Source: Prinia subflava
Taxonomy: Eukaryota; Chordata; Aves; Passeriformes; Cisticolidae
Reading direction: 5' to 3'
DNA length: 64,000 nucleotides
NCBI RefSeq assembly: GCF_021018805.1
Contig: NC_086248.1
Location: 52,953,485-53,017,484 of the forward strand
The translations under genes were made by a program, and so were the position numbers. This document shows positions 13,800 to 25,383 of the stretch, piece after piece. The stretch's first letter is position 1. Each line of letters begins with the position of its first letter. The notes below the pieces were generated by a model that was given only the letters and a program-made list of their open reading frames with translations, ran no database searches and was not told where the DNA came from.

Positions 13800-13853
13800 G
13801 GAACTTTGATGGATTTACCATCAAGTTTCATTCTGAAGCTTTTGTATGAGAAT
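13800..13853 (+). repeat. 54-bp duplicated segment, copy B
   Basis: Second copy of the 13098-13151 segment, 702 bp downstream. The four differences from copy A leave the 7-bp inverted repeat intact. Its surroundings (about 13500-13990) are richer in G+C than those of copy A, so the flanks were not duplicated with it. Confidence 0.8.
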
Positions 13854-16400
13854 GCTGTGGTGAACTCTGCTGGTCCTCTCTGACCTCCGGCTGCAGCTGC
13901 TGTGGCTCGCTCTGCCTCTGGAGACTGGCTGTGCTGGGGCGCTCTGTCGCAGTGGAGATCTCTCTGAGCTAAGCTGCTTCCAGAATTGAGGCCACATTTG
14001 CTAGTGAAGTCTACAGCTGCAAGAGAAATGCAAATCCCCGCAGCCCTATACTCTCATCTTGGCAGAAGAAAAGCCCTTTCACCTTTAAAATAAATTACAA
14101 GAAATGGGCTCAGATTAAATCCCTCGATCCAAACCCACTGAACTCTCAGAATGATTGAATCCAGACTCAGGCTTTGCTGGTTGGGCCCCTCACTGATATC
14201 TGTACATCACTTATAAACACACGCAGGTGCTCTGAGAAAAATGAGGGAACCTGAGGTCTCTTAGCAAAGACACTAATACACCTTTTAAGGGATTGCCATC
14301 CACTCATGAGTTACATCAAGGCACCAATAAGAAAAGTTCCCTCGTGAATGCTGTCTGTGTGTTTCTTATGTCTCCATAACTTAAAGGAGGCCAAAGAGAT
14401 GTCTTTGAAAATCTGAAGTACAAAAATTGTTTCCAGGCTCAAAAATTCTATGCCAAGTTCCTTCTGAAGTCTAAAATTTGGGGGAAAAAAGGAATTTTAA
14501 TGAAAGCAATAACTGACTATTAAGTTCAATGGTATTGGTAGGTGTTGCCATTATTTACCTACTAGGACTGAATTAGGAATACTCAAAGGAATTAATTACT
14601 ACAGACTCTAGGTACTAGACTCAGAAATTTAGTTCATGTTTATGGATCAGGTCCTGCAGCTTCCTCATTGGCAAAGCTATGGTGAAGGTCAGTGGATTTT
14701 TTCTGGGTTGAAGGCAGTTAACAGAGCTTAATAGTACTTGTTAATAATAAAAAAATAAATTTAGCTTTCTGAATGTCTAAGAAAGAATGGAGTTTGTTGT
14801 TTGGTTGGTTTTTTTTTTTAATTGCACTAGCTAACTATTTTGCTCTTAAATATGAACGTACTTCCCCTTGTTTTGGAAGCCAGTGTACTCTCACTCAGAT
14901 TACTAAAATTTAATTAGAGGTTGTTTTTTGTTCGTCTTCTGCACATACCAAAGAGCATGACAAATGTTTCCATGCCGGAACCTTCTTTGGTCCCATCTCC
15001 CACAAGCAGCAGGCCCACAGCTGGAGTATTGCTGTATTGTTGGGAAGTACCTGAGTCGGACAAGGAAATTTGGGAGCTGTCATCCGCAGCAGGATGGCTG
15101 TGTTTGTGTGCCTGCTCCAGCTCCTTGGGAATTCCACCTGGGAGCCCTGATCACCCTCTCTATGCTCTGAATTGTGCCAAACCACAGTTGGGATGCTGGC
15201 ACTCAGTGCCTTGCCAGTGCCCTGCACCCAGCTAAGAACCAGAGATGCTTTGCTCAAAGGAGTTTCCACCATACTATCTTGGAACTGAACTAAGTGCCTA
15301 AAGACAGCTGGGATGAAACAAGGCTGAGGAAAGGCCATCCTGGCTGTAGCACCTACCGTGGTGCTTAAATTCTGACCATGCCTCCTGGGTCAGGCTCTGT
15401 GCAGTGAATGCCCCATATCTGGTGGTTACCATTTTTTCCACTCCAGTGGCTCAGAATTAGCTCTTACCTAATGCAAACATTGAAGGATATTCTGGGCCTG
15501 GGATGTCTAAAGCCTTCCTCTTACAAATTTGTGTGAACACGCAACCATTTTACATTTGTGCCTTCCAGCAGTCAAGTAATAGGAGCATAACTATACAGGT
15601 CATTGGAATCAGTTTTTCATTTGAGGGAGAAGTCTGATCTCCCTCCAATTAATACTTAATTTCATAGTTATTAAACTGTAATTTTCTTATGGCTCCAGAT
15701 TTGTGTTTCTGCTCTCCCAAATGTGTATCTTAACTGAGCTATAGAGCTAACTAGTTTCACTTCCTACTCCCTCACCAGCTGTGTATGGAAGCTTTTTCTC
15801 CAGTCTTTGAATTGGATTTGTTTTTCTTTCCTTTTCCCTTCCTACTGTTTTGCCATCTTTCTAAAACACACACCAGAGCATTGTGCATTGCTCTAAAATG
15901 AATAGGACGTGCCATATGAGGGATAAATTAATTTCCATAATCCCATGGGTTCCCCCACAGGGCATTGGTTCCCTCTTTATACATAGAAGGATTGCATTTG
16001 CCCTTTTATGGTAGGCTGTGTACGAAGTTCAGGCTCAGCTCTCCACCTGCTTATTCATCAGTACTTTTCAGGCACTTGTTTCTGGGATACTCTTTGCCGT
16101 TTTTGGGTCTGACTTACGGCTGCTGTTTTTAGAAGTTGAAGTTTTACTGTTATCATAATCAAAATGTACAGCTGCTTTTATTGGTACCTTATAAATTTGT
16201 TCATTACCAGCTGAACTACTGAGGTTCCTTGGAACCACACTAAGAATGACATAATGAAATTATGACACCTTATTGGAAACTACATTTTGGAATGTTTTGG
16301 CTCTCTCATTCTTGACCTATTTCTCACATGCTTTTGCATTGATTTTGAGAGTTTTTCTACAGAATCAGCTGAAGAGTAAGGGTTTTATTAAGTTACGTTT
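13854..16400. other. Unique sequence, no gene recognised
   Basis: An octamer ATGCAAAT (POU-factor type) lies at 14028-14035. A moderately GC-rich patch at 14960-15340 carries overlapping open frames on both strands (142 codons minus, 104 codons plus) without any domain; frames on both strands over the same patch point to composition, not coding. Confidence 0.5.
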
Positions 16401-16538
16401 CATCACAGAATATTCTGCATTAAAAAGAACCCACATGCATCCTCAAGTCCCAGCCTTAAGTGAATGGTCCATATGGGGATGGAACCCACAAACCTGGTGT
16501 TATTAGCATCATGCTTCAACTAGATGAGCTAAGTCAGG
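16401..16538 (-). mobile_element. tRNA-Ile-headed SINE with CR1-type tail (TguSINE1-like)
   Basis: Read on the minus strand, the element starts at 16538 with a 74-nt tRNA-Ile(AAU)-like head (16538-16465) and continues into about 60 nt. The last 50 of these match the 3' end of avian CR1 elements: on the plus strand, 'atcacagaatattctg' followed by a diverged 'ggaagggacccaca...gagtcca' block at 16402-16452. A tRNA head joined to a LINE 3' tail is the defining layout of a SINE moved by that LINE. TguSINE1, reported from zebra finch, is a tRNA-derived SINE associated with CR1. The copy is diverged and its ends show no obvious target-site duplication, as is usual for CR1-mobilised insertions. The alternative, a tRNA relic lying by chance beside a CR1 tail, is less likely given the short, orientation-matched spacing. 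Confidence 0.72.
16465..16538 (-). pseudogene. tRNA-Ile(AAU)-derived head of the SINE, not a functional tRNA
   Basis: The 74-nt length equals that of tRNA-Ile(AAU), and by eye about 70% of positions match a remembered consensus. The anticodon loop CTAATAA is intact, with one mismatch (A-C) in its stem. The A-box-like TTAGCTCAT is present, and the B box is close (GGTTCCATCCC, with C where G57 is expected). The T stem still pairs because two CpG-type transitions fall on opposite sides. The acceptor stem is destroyed: most of CCTGACT cannot pair with ATGGACC. This rules out a working tRNA. Many remaining differences are C-to-T or G-to-A changes at former CpG sites, which indicates age. Confidence 0.78.
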
Positions 16539-17903
16539 GTACTGATAAAATTGGTGAACCCTTTAAGTCAGTATGATCAATTGGTAAGTGGACATATATT
16601 CATGTTTTTGTTAAAGTATTATTTGTTAGTTCTTAGGTAGATTCCTGGCCATCAAAAGCGAAAATGTCCCAACTGGTTGTTCAGTCAAATCCGCTGACTC
16701 CTTAAGAACATGTATTAATCTGATACCAAAGACTAATGCCTATAAATATTTTTGTGTAAAGGATTGCTTTGGAGACTAATTCATGTGGTATAAAGAGTAG
16801 GACACTGCTGCTAACCTTTGTCCTTTTACATGCTTTGTGATAAGATTATGAGCTTTTTAAGATGTACCAGATCTTGATCTGTATGTCAGATACAACTTTG
16901 CTTTCACTGGCTTCTACAAAAAATTTGTCTCCTAAGTGGATAAAAAGAGAGTTTATGGGCTAGATAATGTAACAGTTTCATTTCAAGCATGTGTTTTTAT
17001 TAGACAGGGCTAATAAAATCTGCAGAGGATTTTGTGTATACTTGTAGAAATCTGTAAATGCCACCCAAAATTATGAATCGGAGGTGATTAGAGTTAATGG
17101 GATACTCCAAAGGAAACTTGAAACTAGAAGGTCTGTTTACATGTGATTTAAATTATTTTGAAACGTTAGTTTCAGAGAGAGAAGGAGCATGCAAAGGAGA
17201 GAGGAAGGTATAGATTTCTGGATGTATTGTGGGAAGGGAATACAGGAGGGTGACTGAAGCCAGTAACTTTACAACAATTTCTGGTATCACCTGCATTTAT
17301 TCAAAAAAGGCCAGGAAATTATCAGAGAGTTCCTGATTTAATTACAATTTTTTTGTTGTTTACTCATATATTTCTTCTTTTCCCCACTTTTAAAACCAAC
17401 CTAGGCCCCTGTTCTGGCACTACATGCTATGCCAGAATCACTTTCCAGCTTTTAACATTGTTCTGCAGGAAATGAGCAATTCTTTTATTGATTGGGAAAT
17501 CCATATGTGACTCACTGGTCTTGTGGTTATGGTAAAAATAAAAAAAATCTGGAAATCAAAATTTCACTGAGGGAGAAAAAACATATTTTCTGAGCAGCTA
17601 CAATCTAAAAGCAAAACACCAGGGAACTGAAAGCTGAAAATATTACATTAATTGAAACTAAACCAAATATTTACACAAATAAATGCAAACTGATGGTAGC
17701 AGGTTATCATGACTTTGAGCTGTCCTAGAATTTCAATATTATCTTCTTAACCAGAGAAATAAAATTAAGTTATAAAATCAACAGAACAAGTTTTTAGAAA
17801 CCTGGCATGAAAATCTGTCTAGATATAGTGTGACTGACAGAAAACATACTGAGTTAGAGTTTGCTTTCAACATTTGTATGGCTGCCAGAATACTATCCTC
17901 AGA
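16539..17903. other. Unique AT-rich sequence, no feature seen
   Basis: No open frame of 60 codons or more, no recognised repeat and no long low-complexity tract apart from a few T-runs of seven or so. Confidence 0.55.
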
Positions 17904-18130
17904 GATATTTAGGCCAGAAGGGACATTAGATCATCTAGCCTGACCTCCTGTGTATCACAGGCCATTGCATGTTACCTAACTGCTCCTGTATTGAGTCCAT
18001 CTAATCTGGCTTTAGCTGCCATCCCTGGTTCTTGTTAAACCCTTCTTTACTAGTTTACAAAGAAAGTCTTTCAATAATTTTTTTTAAAATTTCTTAGTCT
18101 TGATTTTCAAGCTATAGAACTTTTATCATG
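17904..18130 (-). mobile_element. Ancient CR1 LINE fragment (turtle/crocodilian-like type), antisense 3' end
   Basis: The plus strand reads 'ggccagaagggacattagatcatctagcc' (17912 on), then 'tgacctcctgtgtatcacaggcca' and 'ctgtattgagtcca'. These are hallmarks of the antisense 3' end of old CR1 families well preserved in turtles and crocodilians. Weaker similarity continues through 'cttgttaaacccttctttactag' to about 18130. The type differs from the younger avian CR1s elsewhere in the window, so this insertion probably predates modern birds. It is immediately followed by another old CR1 fossil in the same orientation. Confidence 0.78.
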
Positions 18131-18184
18131 ATTTTTTTTTTATTATTTCCTTAATATAAGGTTTATTTCCTTATAATGGTCACA

Positions 18185-19090
18185 GGGTGAATACATAATG
18201 GTATCAAAACTTCAGTACAAACAGACCAGGACCCTGAACAAGAGCCATATGAAAGACCACACTTTGTCAGAGCAAGGACTGATCTAACCGTATGGGTTGT
18301 TTCCAATTGTGGCCTAAAGGAAATGTCCCCAAAAGAGTGAGGGCAATTCAAGTATATTTGTTATTTTTTCTGAATGTTGTTCCAGATTCCCATTAGTTTT
18401 AGTCAGGAGATTTCTTGGCTCTTGGGTTTTTTTTCTCTTTATTCTCAACAGACCACTCTTCTGAGTCTGATCTCAAATAACTTAGAACAAGGGGCTCTAC
18501 AGATCTTCCTGGTGCATCAAGATTCCTTCTTTTGCTAAATTTAAAGCTGGCTCCTATTAACTGCACTGGATGATACTCAGTAGAAGAGATGGAAAGATGC
18601 AGATCCTGCTTCAGTCATGAATCTGGTGGACCTTGGCCATAACACCCTTCTATTCACCTCTTTTCTAGGCTGCAGAATCAACTCTGCTCAGCCTTTTTCC
18701 CCTCCTAGGAGCCATTTCATACCTTTGGTCACCTCTGTCACCCGCCTCTGAACCTTTGCCATTTCTACTCTGTGCTTTCTGAGACAACAACTGCAGACAG
18801 TATTCAAGAAACACAAGTTTATACAGCTGCATAGCTACGTTTGCTCTCTACTCTTTCCCTAATAATTCCTAACTTTCCATTTGCTTTTTTGATTGCTAGG
18901 AAGGAGTTGTTTTTATAGAACATAATCCCAAGGCCTTTCTCTTGAGTGGTAACCGTCAGCTCAAAGCCTGTTATTTTATATATGAGGTTAAGATTACTTT
19001 CCCCGTATCACTTTACATATATATCCATGAATTTATTCTGCTGTTTTATTGTTTGCTCAGTCTCACAAGATCCTTCTGCATTATCTCAGC
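18185..19090 (-). mobile_element. Ancient CR1 LINE fossil, antisense, 3' UTR to reverse-transcriptase C-terminal region
   Basis: Two blocks follow the order of an antisense amniote CR1. At 18245-18350, 'ccacactttgtcagagcaagga' and 'gtttccaattgtggcc' match the 'gggtcagaccaaaggtcc ... cagtggcc' start of turtle-type CR1. At 18650-19080, successive matches include 'cctctgaacctttgcca', 'ctgcagacagtattcaaga', 'ccctaataattcctaac', 'atttgcttttttgattgc', 'tctcttgagtggtaac' and 'tctcacaagatccttctg'. These correspond to the region coding for the downstream part of the ORF2 reverse transcriptase. The middle (18350-18650) is poorly preserved. No reading frame survives. The 3' UTR block is less certain than the reverse-transcriptase block. 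Confidence 0.75.
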
Positions 19091-19722
19091 CTGACCATAC
19101 AAATGTTTCCACACATGTTTTATTTCCCACACAGCGTGGAGAGACATTGACACAAAGGGAACACCCTTGGTCGCAAAGGTAAGCACTTTCAGAGCTGCAC
19201 ACATTTGACCAGCTTGAACTATGGCTAGAAAAAATCATCATGGTTTAAAGAAGCTGCCAGCTCACGATGCAGCCTCCAAAAGTAATTTAACCCCACCTGC
19301 CAGTGGCAACATCAGCATAGGTTAATTTATTGTGCCTTGAGGTCTATAGTGTACAGCGTGTTTGGACTAAATGAAGAAAGACCCAGGCTGCTCACAGTGC
19401 TCCATGATAGAAGGACAAGAAACCACACATATAAATTAAAATAACAGAAGTGCAGACTGGATAGAGGGAGAATCTCTCTCCTCTGAGGCCATAGGGCAGA
19501 GATTCAGACTATCCAGGGAGTCTGTGCAGCTCCAGCCTGGGTGTTCCAGCCCTGAGAGGGCACAGTCCTGAGCACCCCTGTCTGACCTTGGTGCTGAGCA
19601 TGTCTGACCTCCCGAGCTCCCTTCCAGCTTGAACTCTCCTGTCACCCTTGGATGGTAAATGCACACTAGTACAGATTACGGCTAATTTGAAATCTTTTGG
19701 AGGGAAAGCTAAACATAAGGGT
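19091..19722. other. Unique sequence, no feature seen
   Basis: A 76-codon minus-strand frame (19436-19666) lies in a locally GC-rich patch and has no domain. Nothing else stands out. Confidence 0.5.
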
Positions 19723-19798
19723 GTTTTTTTCCTTTTTCTTTTTTTTTTTTTTCTTTTTTTTTTTCTTTTTTTTTTTTTTTCTTTTTTTTTTTCTTTTT
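19723..19798 (+). repeat. Pyrimidine tract, T-rich with single C interruptions
   Basis: 76 bases of almost pure T with C roughly every 10-14 positions: a polypyrimidine low-complexity tract with T on the plus strand. Confidence 0.92.
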
Positions 19799-21401
19799 AA
19801 TAGACAGATATTGAAAGAAGTTATTATCAGCCTCTTTCCAAACAGTTTGGAATAAAGGGATCACTGGTTTAGACTTGATTTAGACTCACGAAGACTGAAG
19901 CAGAAGGCATAGCTTGAGAATAGCACTATGAAACACAACTAAATTCACTTCTTTTTCAAAATTGCTCTGTATATGGCCCATTTTGACCCCAGGCGGACAA
20001 AGTAGCTTGTTCCTCTTGGTAACTGTCTGTACAGAAATACCCTATATTAGCCTAATATTTGAAGAAAGGTAAATTCAAACTAAACCTTAGAATCTTACGG
20101 GAGTTCTTTAATTTTCCTTTCTCAAAAGTGGTCAAAGTGGATGAAAATATTTACTGGACTCCAAAGTGAAATGTTTTTGCTGAAAGGAAAGATAGGCATT
20201 TTTCTCCCGAATTTAAGAGCATATTTCTCTGTTACTAGTGAGATATTACTGTGACCAGAGAAGAGTGTACATGTACACAGATCACATAACAAAGCTTACT
20301 TTTCACCCCAAACAGCTTTGAAATGAATTTCAGATTGAAAATGCAGAGACAGCAAGGCAATCTTTCTGTACAGTGTCTCATTTAGCTGCTTTCTCAGCCT
20401 ACTTCGGACAGTCCTAACCTACTTTACACTGATTAGAAAAGTCTGAATAATTACCTGCACTAGATACAGCTTTCCTCAGTGCAGACCTTTGTATCTTTTA
20501 TAAATTCATAGCTTGACTTCAATTGTTTCTGCCCCTGGACTCCTCACCCAAGCATCCCTGGATCTGAGGATAGAGGAGAGATGGGAAATGTGGGCATCTT
20601 CCATAACCAAGCAGGGATGTTCAAACACAAATCCCTGAGTAGAATGCTTCAAAATCCTCAGTGTGAAGGTATTACTGAAATATAAAAGCATTACTGAGCT
20701 GTGGGCAGAAGCTGTCAGGGGCAGTGCCTGCCTTGGCAGTGGTTGATCAGCCCAAGAGTTTGGATCCTTTCATGGAAAAGGAGTGAACATCAGGAATGCT
20801 TTGACCTTGCTTCCTTAGGTGGTGAAAGATGATCATAAAGAAAGAGAGAAAAGGAGGCTTGTGAGGGACCAGCACAAGGTTTCATTGCTGTGGGGCTTTG
20901 TAGTCTCATGGGAAAGGCTTTGAGGCTATCTTCAGTGAACTGTTTTCCTGTGAGGCTGCAGCAGGTGCCTGCCTCGGCAGAAGAAGTTCCCTTTACCCAG
21001 CACTGACATGTCAGCCAGAAAGTCACCAGGCAAGGGTGGACTGAGCAGGATCTCCCATCCCATCTCACTGGACATGGATCTGAGCCTCCTACTCACCAAC
21101 ACTGCATCACAGACTGTGATGGAAATGAGGGGGAAGAGGAGAGGGGACAGCAGGCACACCTGGGATGAACACAGCACTCAACCCAGAGATTTGGGGAACA
21201 AATTAAAATACTTCAGTGAAGGTAGTGGTGGTATGGGTATTTTATTTACTAGCAATGTAAATCCTTGCTCTGCATTTCCAGCTTGATACCATGCTCATTT
21301 CTACCTCCAGGTTTTGTAGGACATTTTTATATACTGATTCAAAGCTTGCAAACATGGAAGCACTTACTTGCAAATGTGGATGCACAGGCAGGTGCCCAGG
21401 T
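19799..21401. other. Unique sequence, no gene recognised
   Basis: A moderately GC-rich patch at 20700-21180 holds several overlapping frames of 80-92 codons on both strands without domains. A 16-bp motif (GTGCCTGCCTYGGCAG) occurs at 20724-20739 and 20965-20980, differing at one position; I cannot assign it. Confidence 0.45.
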
Positions 21402-21568
21402 TTCATAGACATACAGAACTATTTGGGTTCGAAGTGACATTAAAGGTCATCTGTTTCCAAACCCTCTGCCAGGGACAGGGTCTTCCACCAGACTAGGTTG
21501 CTCAAATTCCCATCCATCCTGGAATTGAAACACTTCCAGGGATGAGCATCAGCAACTTTTGTCCAGAT
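21402..21568 (-). mobile_element. CR1 LINE, 3' end fragment, antisense
   Basis: The plus strand begins 'tcatagacatacagaact', a decayed form of the CR1 tail complement, and continues 'gacattaaaggtcatctg', 'ccagactaggttgctcaaa' and 'aacacttccagggatga'. These are successive blocks of the antisense avian CR1 3' end. Similarity ends near 21568, so only about 167 bp remains. It is moderately diverged and has no coding capacity. Confidence 0.88.
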
Positions 21569-21645
21569 TCCTCTGGAAAGCATACTGATCTTAGGAAGTT
21601 CATTATTGTTAAGTGAAATATTTAAAAATTTAAGCCTGGCACTTT

Positions 21646-21956
<311 letters not shown>

Positions 21957-21964
21957 GCAGGAGG

Positions 21965-21998
21965 AATACAGCTGTAGAAATAATACAGCTATAGAAAT
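21965..21998 (+). repeat. 17-bp tandem duplication
   Basis: The unit AATACAGCTRTAGAAAT occurs twice in direct succession (21965-21981 and 21982-21998) with one G/A difference. Confidence 0.9.
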
Positions 21999-24900
21999 CT
22001 ATCCATGTCCTAAATACCCCTCAAATATATTTGTTGTGGTATGTACAACCAAAGTTTACTGATGAGATTTTAATTCAGACCCTAGTCTAGGAAGCAGTCT
22101 GGCCCCATTTCTAGTTATGTCTTATGCATAAACCTAAACAATCTGGTTTCTATTGTATGCCAAAATGTAATGGTTCATTTTCAATTCGGCTATGTCTTCT
22201 CATCTGGAGAAATATTGCATTTTCAATTGAGTAAAGCAGATAAACACAAGTCTTTTGGTTCACAAAACACAAGACTTAAGAAATATTATTGCAGATTCTG
22301 ATTGCAAAGAAAAAAAATTATCGTGCATTTAAACGGAGGAAAAAAACACCAACAGTTGTCCAGTTTATTTTTTTTTCATTATTAAATTTTTAAAGAAATT
22401 TTGTTTTTGAAATTACTTGTTTGAGAAAGTTGTCAAGAAAACAGATCTTATGCTGGAGCAACAATAAATACAAGTAATGAATATTTTGAATTTTCTTTGT
22501 GAACTTTAAACCAGAAAAGTAGTTACATGTAACCATGCAGAGGAAGAAAGCATATCATCTGGTAATTTTAACTTTCAACCTCAATTAAGGTAAAATAGGA
22601 TGACAAAATCATGCTTTGGAATGATGAATATATTATGTAAAATAAGTTTCTCTTCACCATTATGCGATTATGAATAGAAAAAAACCAGGTCTATCAGATG
22701 ACAAGTCCAAGGAAATCCAAGCTGCTTGGAAATGAAGCTTGTGTGAAGAAGAAAGAATTTGGCCATTTCTCAGTGTGCACAACTGATGTTCCAGTCTAGT
22801 CAGTCTGGAATACATTTAGTTGAATGTGCATGTGCATCTCTGCAGTGTGCACATAATGAAAGCAATGCCTCCTGTATCACCTGCAGTACATGAATTTGCA
22901 CAGTGTGCATGCCACATGTGGCTGCAGTCCCATCCGAAATTCTCACCTCTGGGAACCCCAAGAAACTAAAGGAAGAAAGTTTTTACACTGGCGTTTTTCT
23001 GTAATGAGAACATACAAGCAAGGTATTATTTCTTTCTTTAGGGATTGCATTTTGTAGTTAGCACTTCAGTGAAGCCTTCTCTCATAACCTGTTGATGCTC
23101 ACCAAACCACTTTTTTTGCAGGTGGACTCACATCGGTCTTTTAGGATTTCATTCTGTGTATCTGAACCAAGTAAGACTCTTCCATTAAACTGTTGAGTTA
23201 CAGAAATCTGCATATCTGTCATCAGTTAATTTTTGCATCGTTTATTCTCCTAATGAGCATGAGATATGCTGAAGCTGCTTTTCAGTTATTGTTTAGTTTA
23301 GCTTGTGCTTCACACAACTGGGAGCACTGTAGCTACTTTTTCTAGTTAAATGTTAATACTGAACAATCAAACATACTTTGCAATAGAGAAACAAATGATT
23401 TCCATATGCATACAAAATCCCTAAACAAATCCATCAAATATGTTGTGTCAACTATTTCTCTTCCAGCACTGAGAGACTACTGGCACACAGTTAGTATACA
23501 GCATCTGGTTAGCTGAGAATATACCAATATCTCTGAAGTTTTAAAACTTTTTATTTGAAAAGCAAGTCTTTCCCACAAAGTATTAAACTATCCATCTACA
23601 GCTTTTGACTGTGATGCTGGTTCCTCAGACTTTTATGCTTGATAGGCATTTTAGGTTTACATGCAGAAGGTAGCTAAAATATTCTTTCAGAACTAGAAAA
23701 AATGGATATTTTTTGTGATTTGTCCTTTGGAAATTATAAGTGCCATATTAAATATTTGTATTTCATGTCATATATGTATAGTTTATGACCACGAGGCTAG
23801 GGAAAATGGCATGTTCTTTGCTAAACAGATTATTTAAAAAAATTTATAAATATTCCCATACTAGCTCTCAATAGGAGCTCTTGACATTGCTTAAGCCAAT
23901 AGTGGAATTCCCATAAGCTTCAGCAGCAGCTGGCCTCTGTTTCACCATAGGAATTTCAGACTGGATTCCAAGTGGAATCTAGCTCTATGTCCAAAATTCA
24001 GATCCTCAAAATCTTGGTTCAGATGCCACTGTAAGCACCTCCACTTCTGTTGTAACACCCCCTCCATCTGTCTGTACAAGTCTTCAGCTCTTACCTTTAC
24101 CTGGAGTTCATGAAACTATTTGGCAATTGTTTTAGACGTGCTCCCCAGAAAGAATCACAGATAAGCGTTCTCCAAACTCCTTTACCCACACTGCTCAGCC
24201 TGGTAGCAACTTCAGGGAAGACCTGAACTTTAACAGGCTGGATTGTGTATAAAGGGTAAAGGTCCTTTACTCATCTGCTGCTCCACTTCCCTTTGCTGCT
24301 ATTTCTCTCTCTTTATAGAGAGGTTGTAGCTCTAGCTTATGCTCATGTAGCTGAGCTGTAGCTCAGCTCATGGCCATCTGATCATGGCTTTGTGGGGTCT
24401 GACTGATGAGAGGACAGAGAAACAGGAAGAGCACATGGAACCATGGTGTTGGAAGGACACCTGGCTTCTGGTTACTCCCTTTGCTCTGCTGCATGTATTT
24501 CATTCAGGGAGGTTTAACCTAGGACTATGCACTGTCCTTGGAGCAGGGACAGAAATCTTTTCCTGAGTCTCTGACGAGTGCTTGCTAGACTCCGGAATTG
24601 CAATAACAGCAGCTCTATCTCTCTTGCCAAATTTTTATTTAATTATTCCCTGTAAAGTGAAACAGCTTCCTGTCTCTGAGTACCCAGAAGCTTGGCAGTT
24701 AATAGTTCAGGCATTTTTGCAGATGGAGTGGGAGTTCAAAGCACCTAATGGATGGAAGAGGAATGAACTTTTGGCTCCCAGCCTAAGCATACCTGTGGTG
24801 CTACTGGGAAAAAGGCTTTTGCAGTGCTCAGCGGGTGCCTGGTGTCCCCTTGCCCGACTGCAGGGCTGCACTGATGCAGGGCCCCAGGGCCTTCTCCCCA

Positions 24901-25337
24901 TCACCCCAGCACCCTGTCCTGCACGGGGCACCACCTGAGAAATGGCAGCTGTGTAGTGAATTAACAGTGGGAAATTATGGAGGAAACATACTTGTGGAGA
25001 AACAGCACTGTGTGTTAGGAAGTGTGTGGGGAAATCCTGCTGGAAGAGATGGTTGATGTGCCAGCTAATTCTTACCAGACTGTTAATTCTTTTTATTTCT
25101 GACCTTGCTGAGATCCCAAGGCACCCAAAAGACAAAGTTTGGAAACTATGCTGTAAGCTGGTACCTTTAAAGAGCGAGCAAACAGTGAATTCATGGTCTA
25201 ATTAGACCAGGAATTTTCCAGACTTTTCAGCTGTTATGTAAAACATTTTGCCTCTCTAATAATTATTATAAACTTCTTAACTAGACTGATTTGCCCAGGA
25301 ACAACAAAGTTTAGTTTAAATTTATATGTTATTCAAA
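21999..25337. other. Unique AT-rich sequence with small motif clusters
   Basis: CAGTGTGCA occurs three times within 140 bp (22771, 22843, 22901). A small hairpin (AGCTGAGC, loop TGTA, GCTCAGCT) lies at 24349-24368. A GC-rich patch at 24830-24940 includes the palindrome GGCCCCAGGGCC-like sequence near 24881. Open frames up to 142 codons on opposite strands (24582-24938, 24707-25135) overlap each other and show no domain, so none is called a gene. Confidence 0.45.
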
Positions 25338-25383
25338 GGAAAGCAGCTCAGGGACTTGCTGGAAAGCAGCTCAGGGACTTGCT
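25338..25383 (+). repeat. 23-bp perfect tandem duplication
   Basis: The unit GGAAAGCAGCTCAGGGACTT plus GCT is present twice without mismatch (25338-25360 and 25361-25383). The 8-mer TTCAAAGG stands on both sides (25332 and 25385). The perfect match points to a recent slippage or unequal-exchange event. Confidence 0.95.

Noticed and set aside
16465..16538. Functional tRNA-Ile gene
   Set aside because: The acceptor stem does not pair and the B box is altered; the CR1-type tail next to it marks it as a SINE head.
24349..24368. 8-bp hairpin AGCTGAGC/GCTCAGCT with a 4-nt loop
   Set aside because: Short palindromes of this size are common and no RNA gene or terminator context is present.
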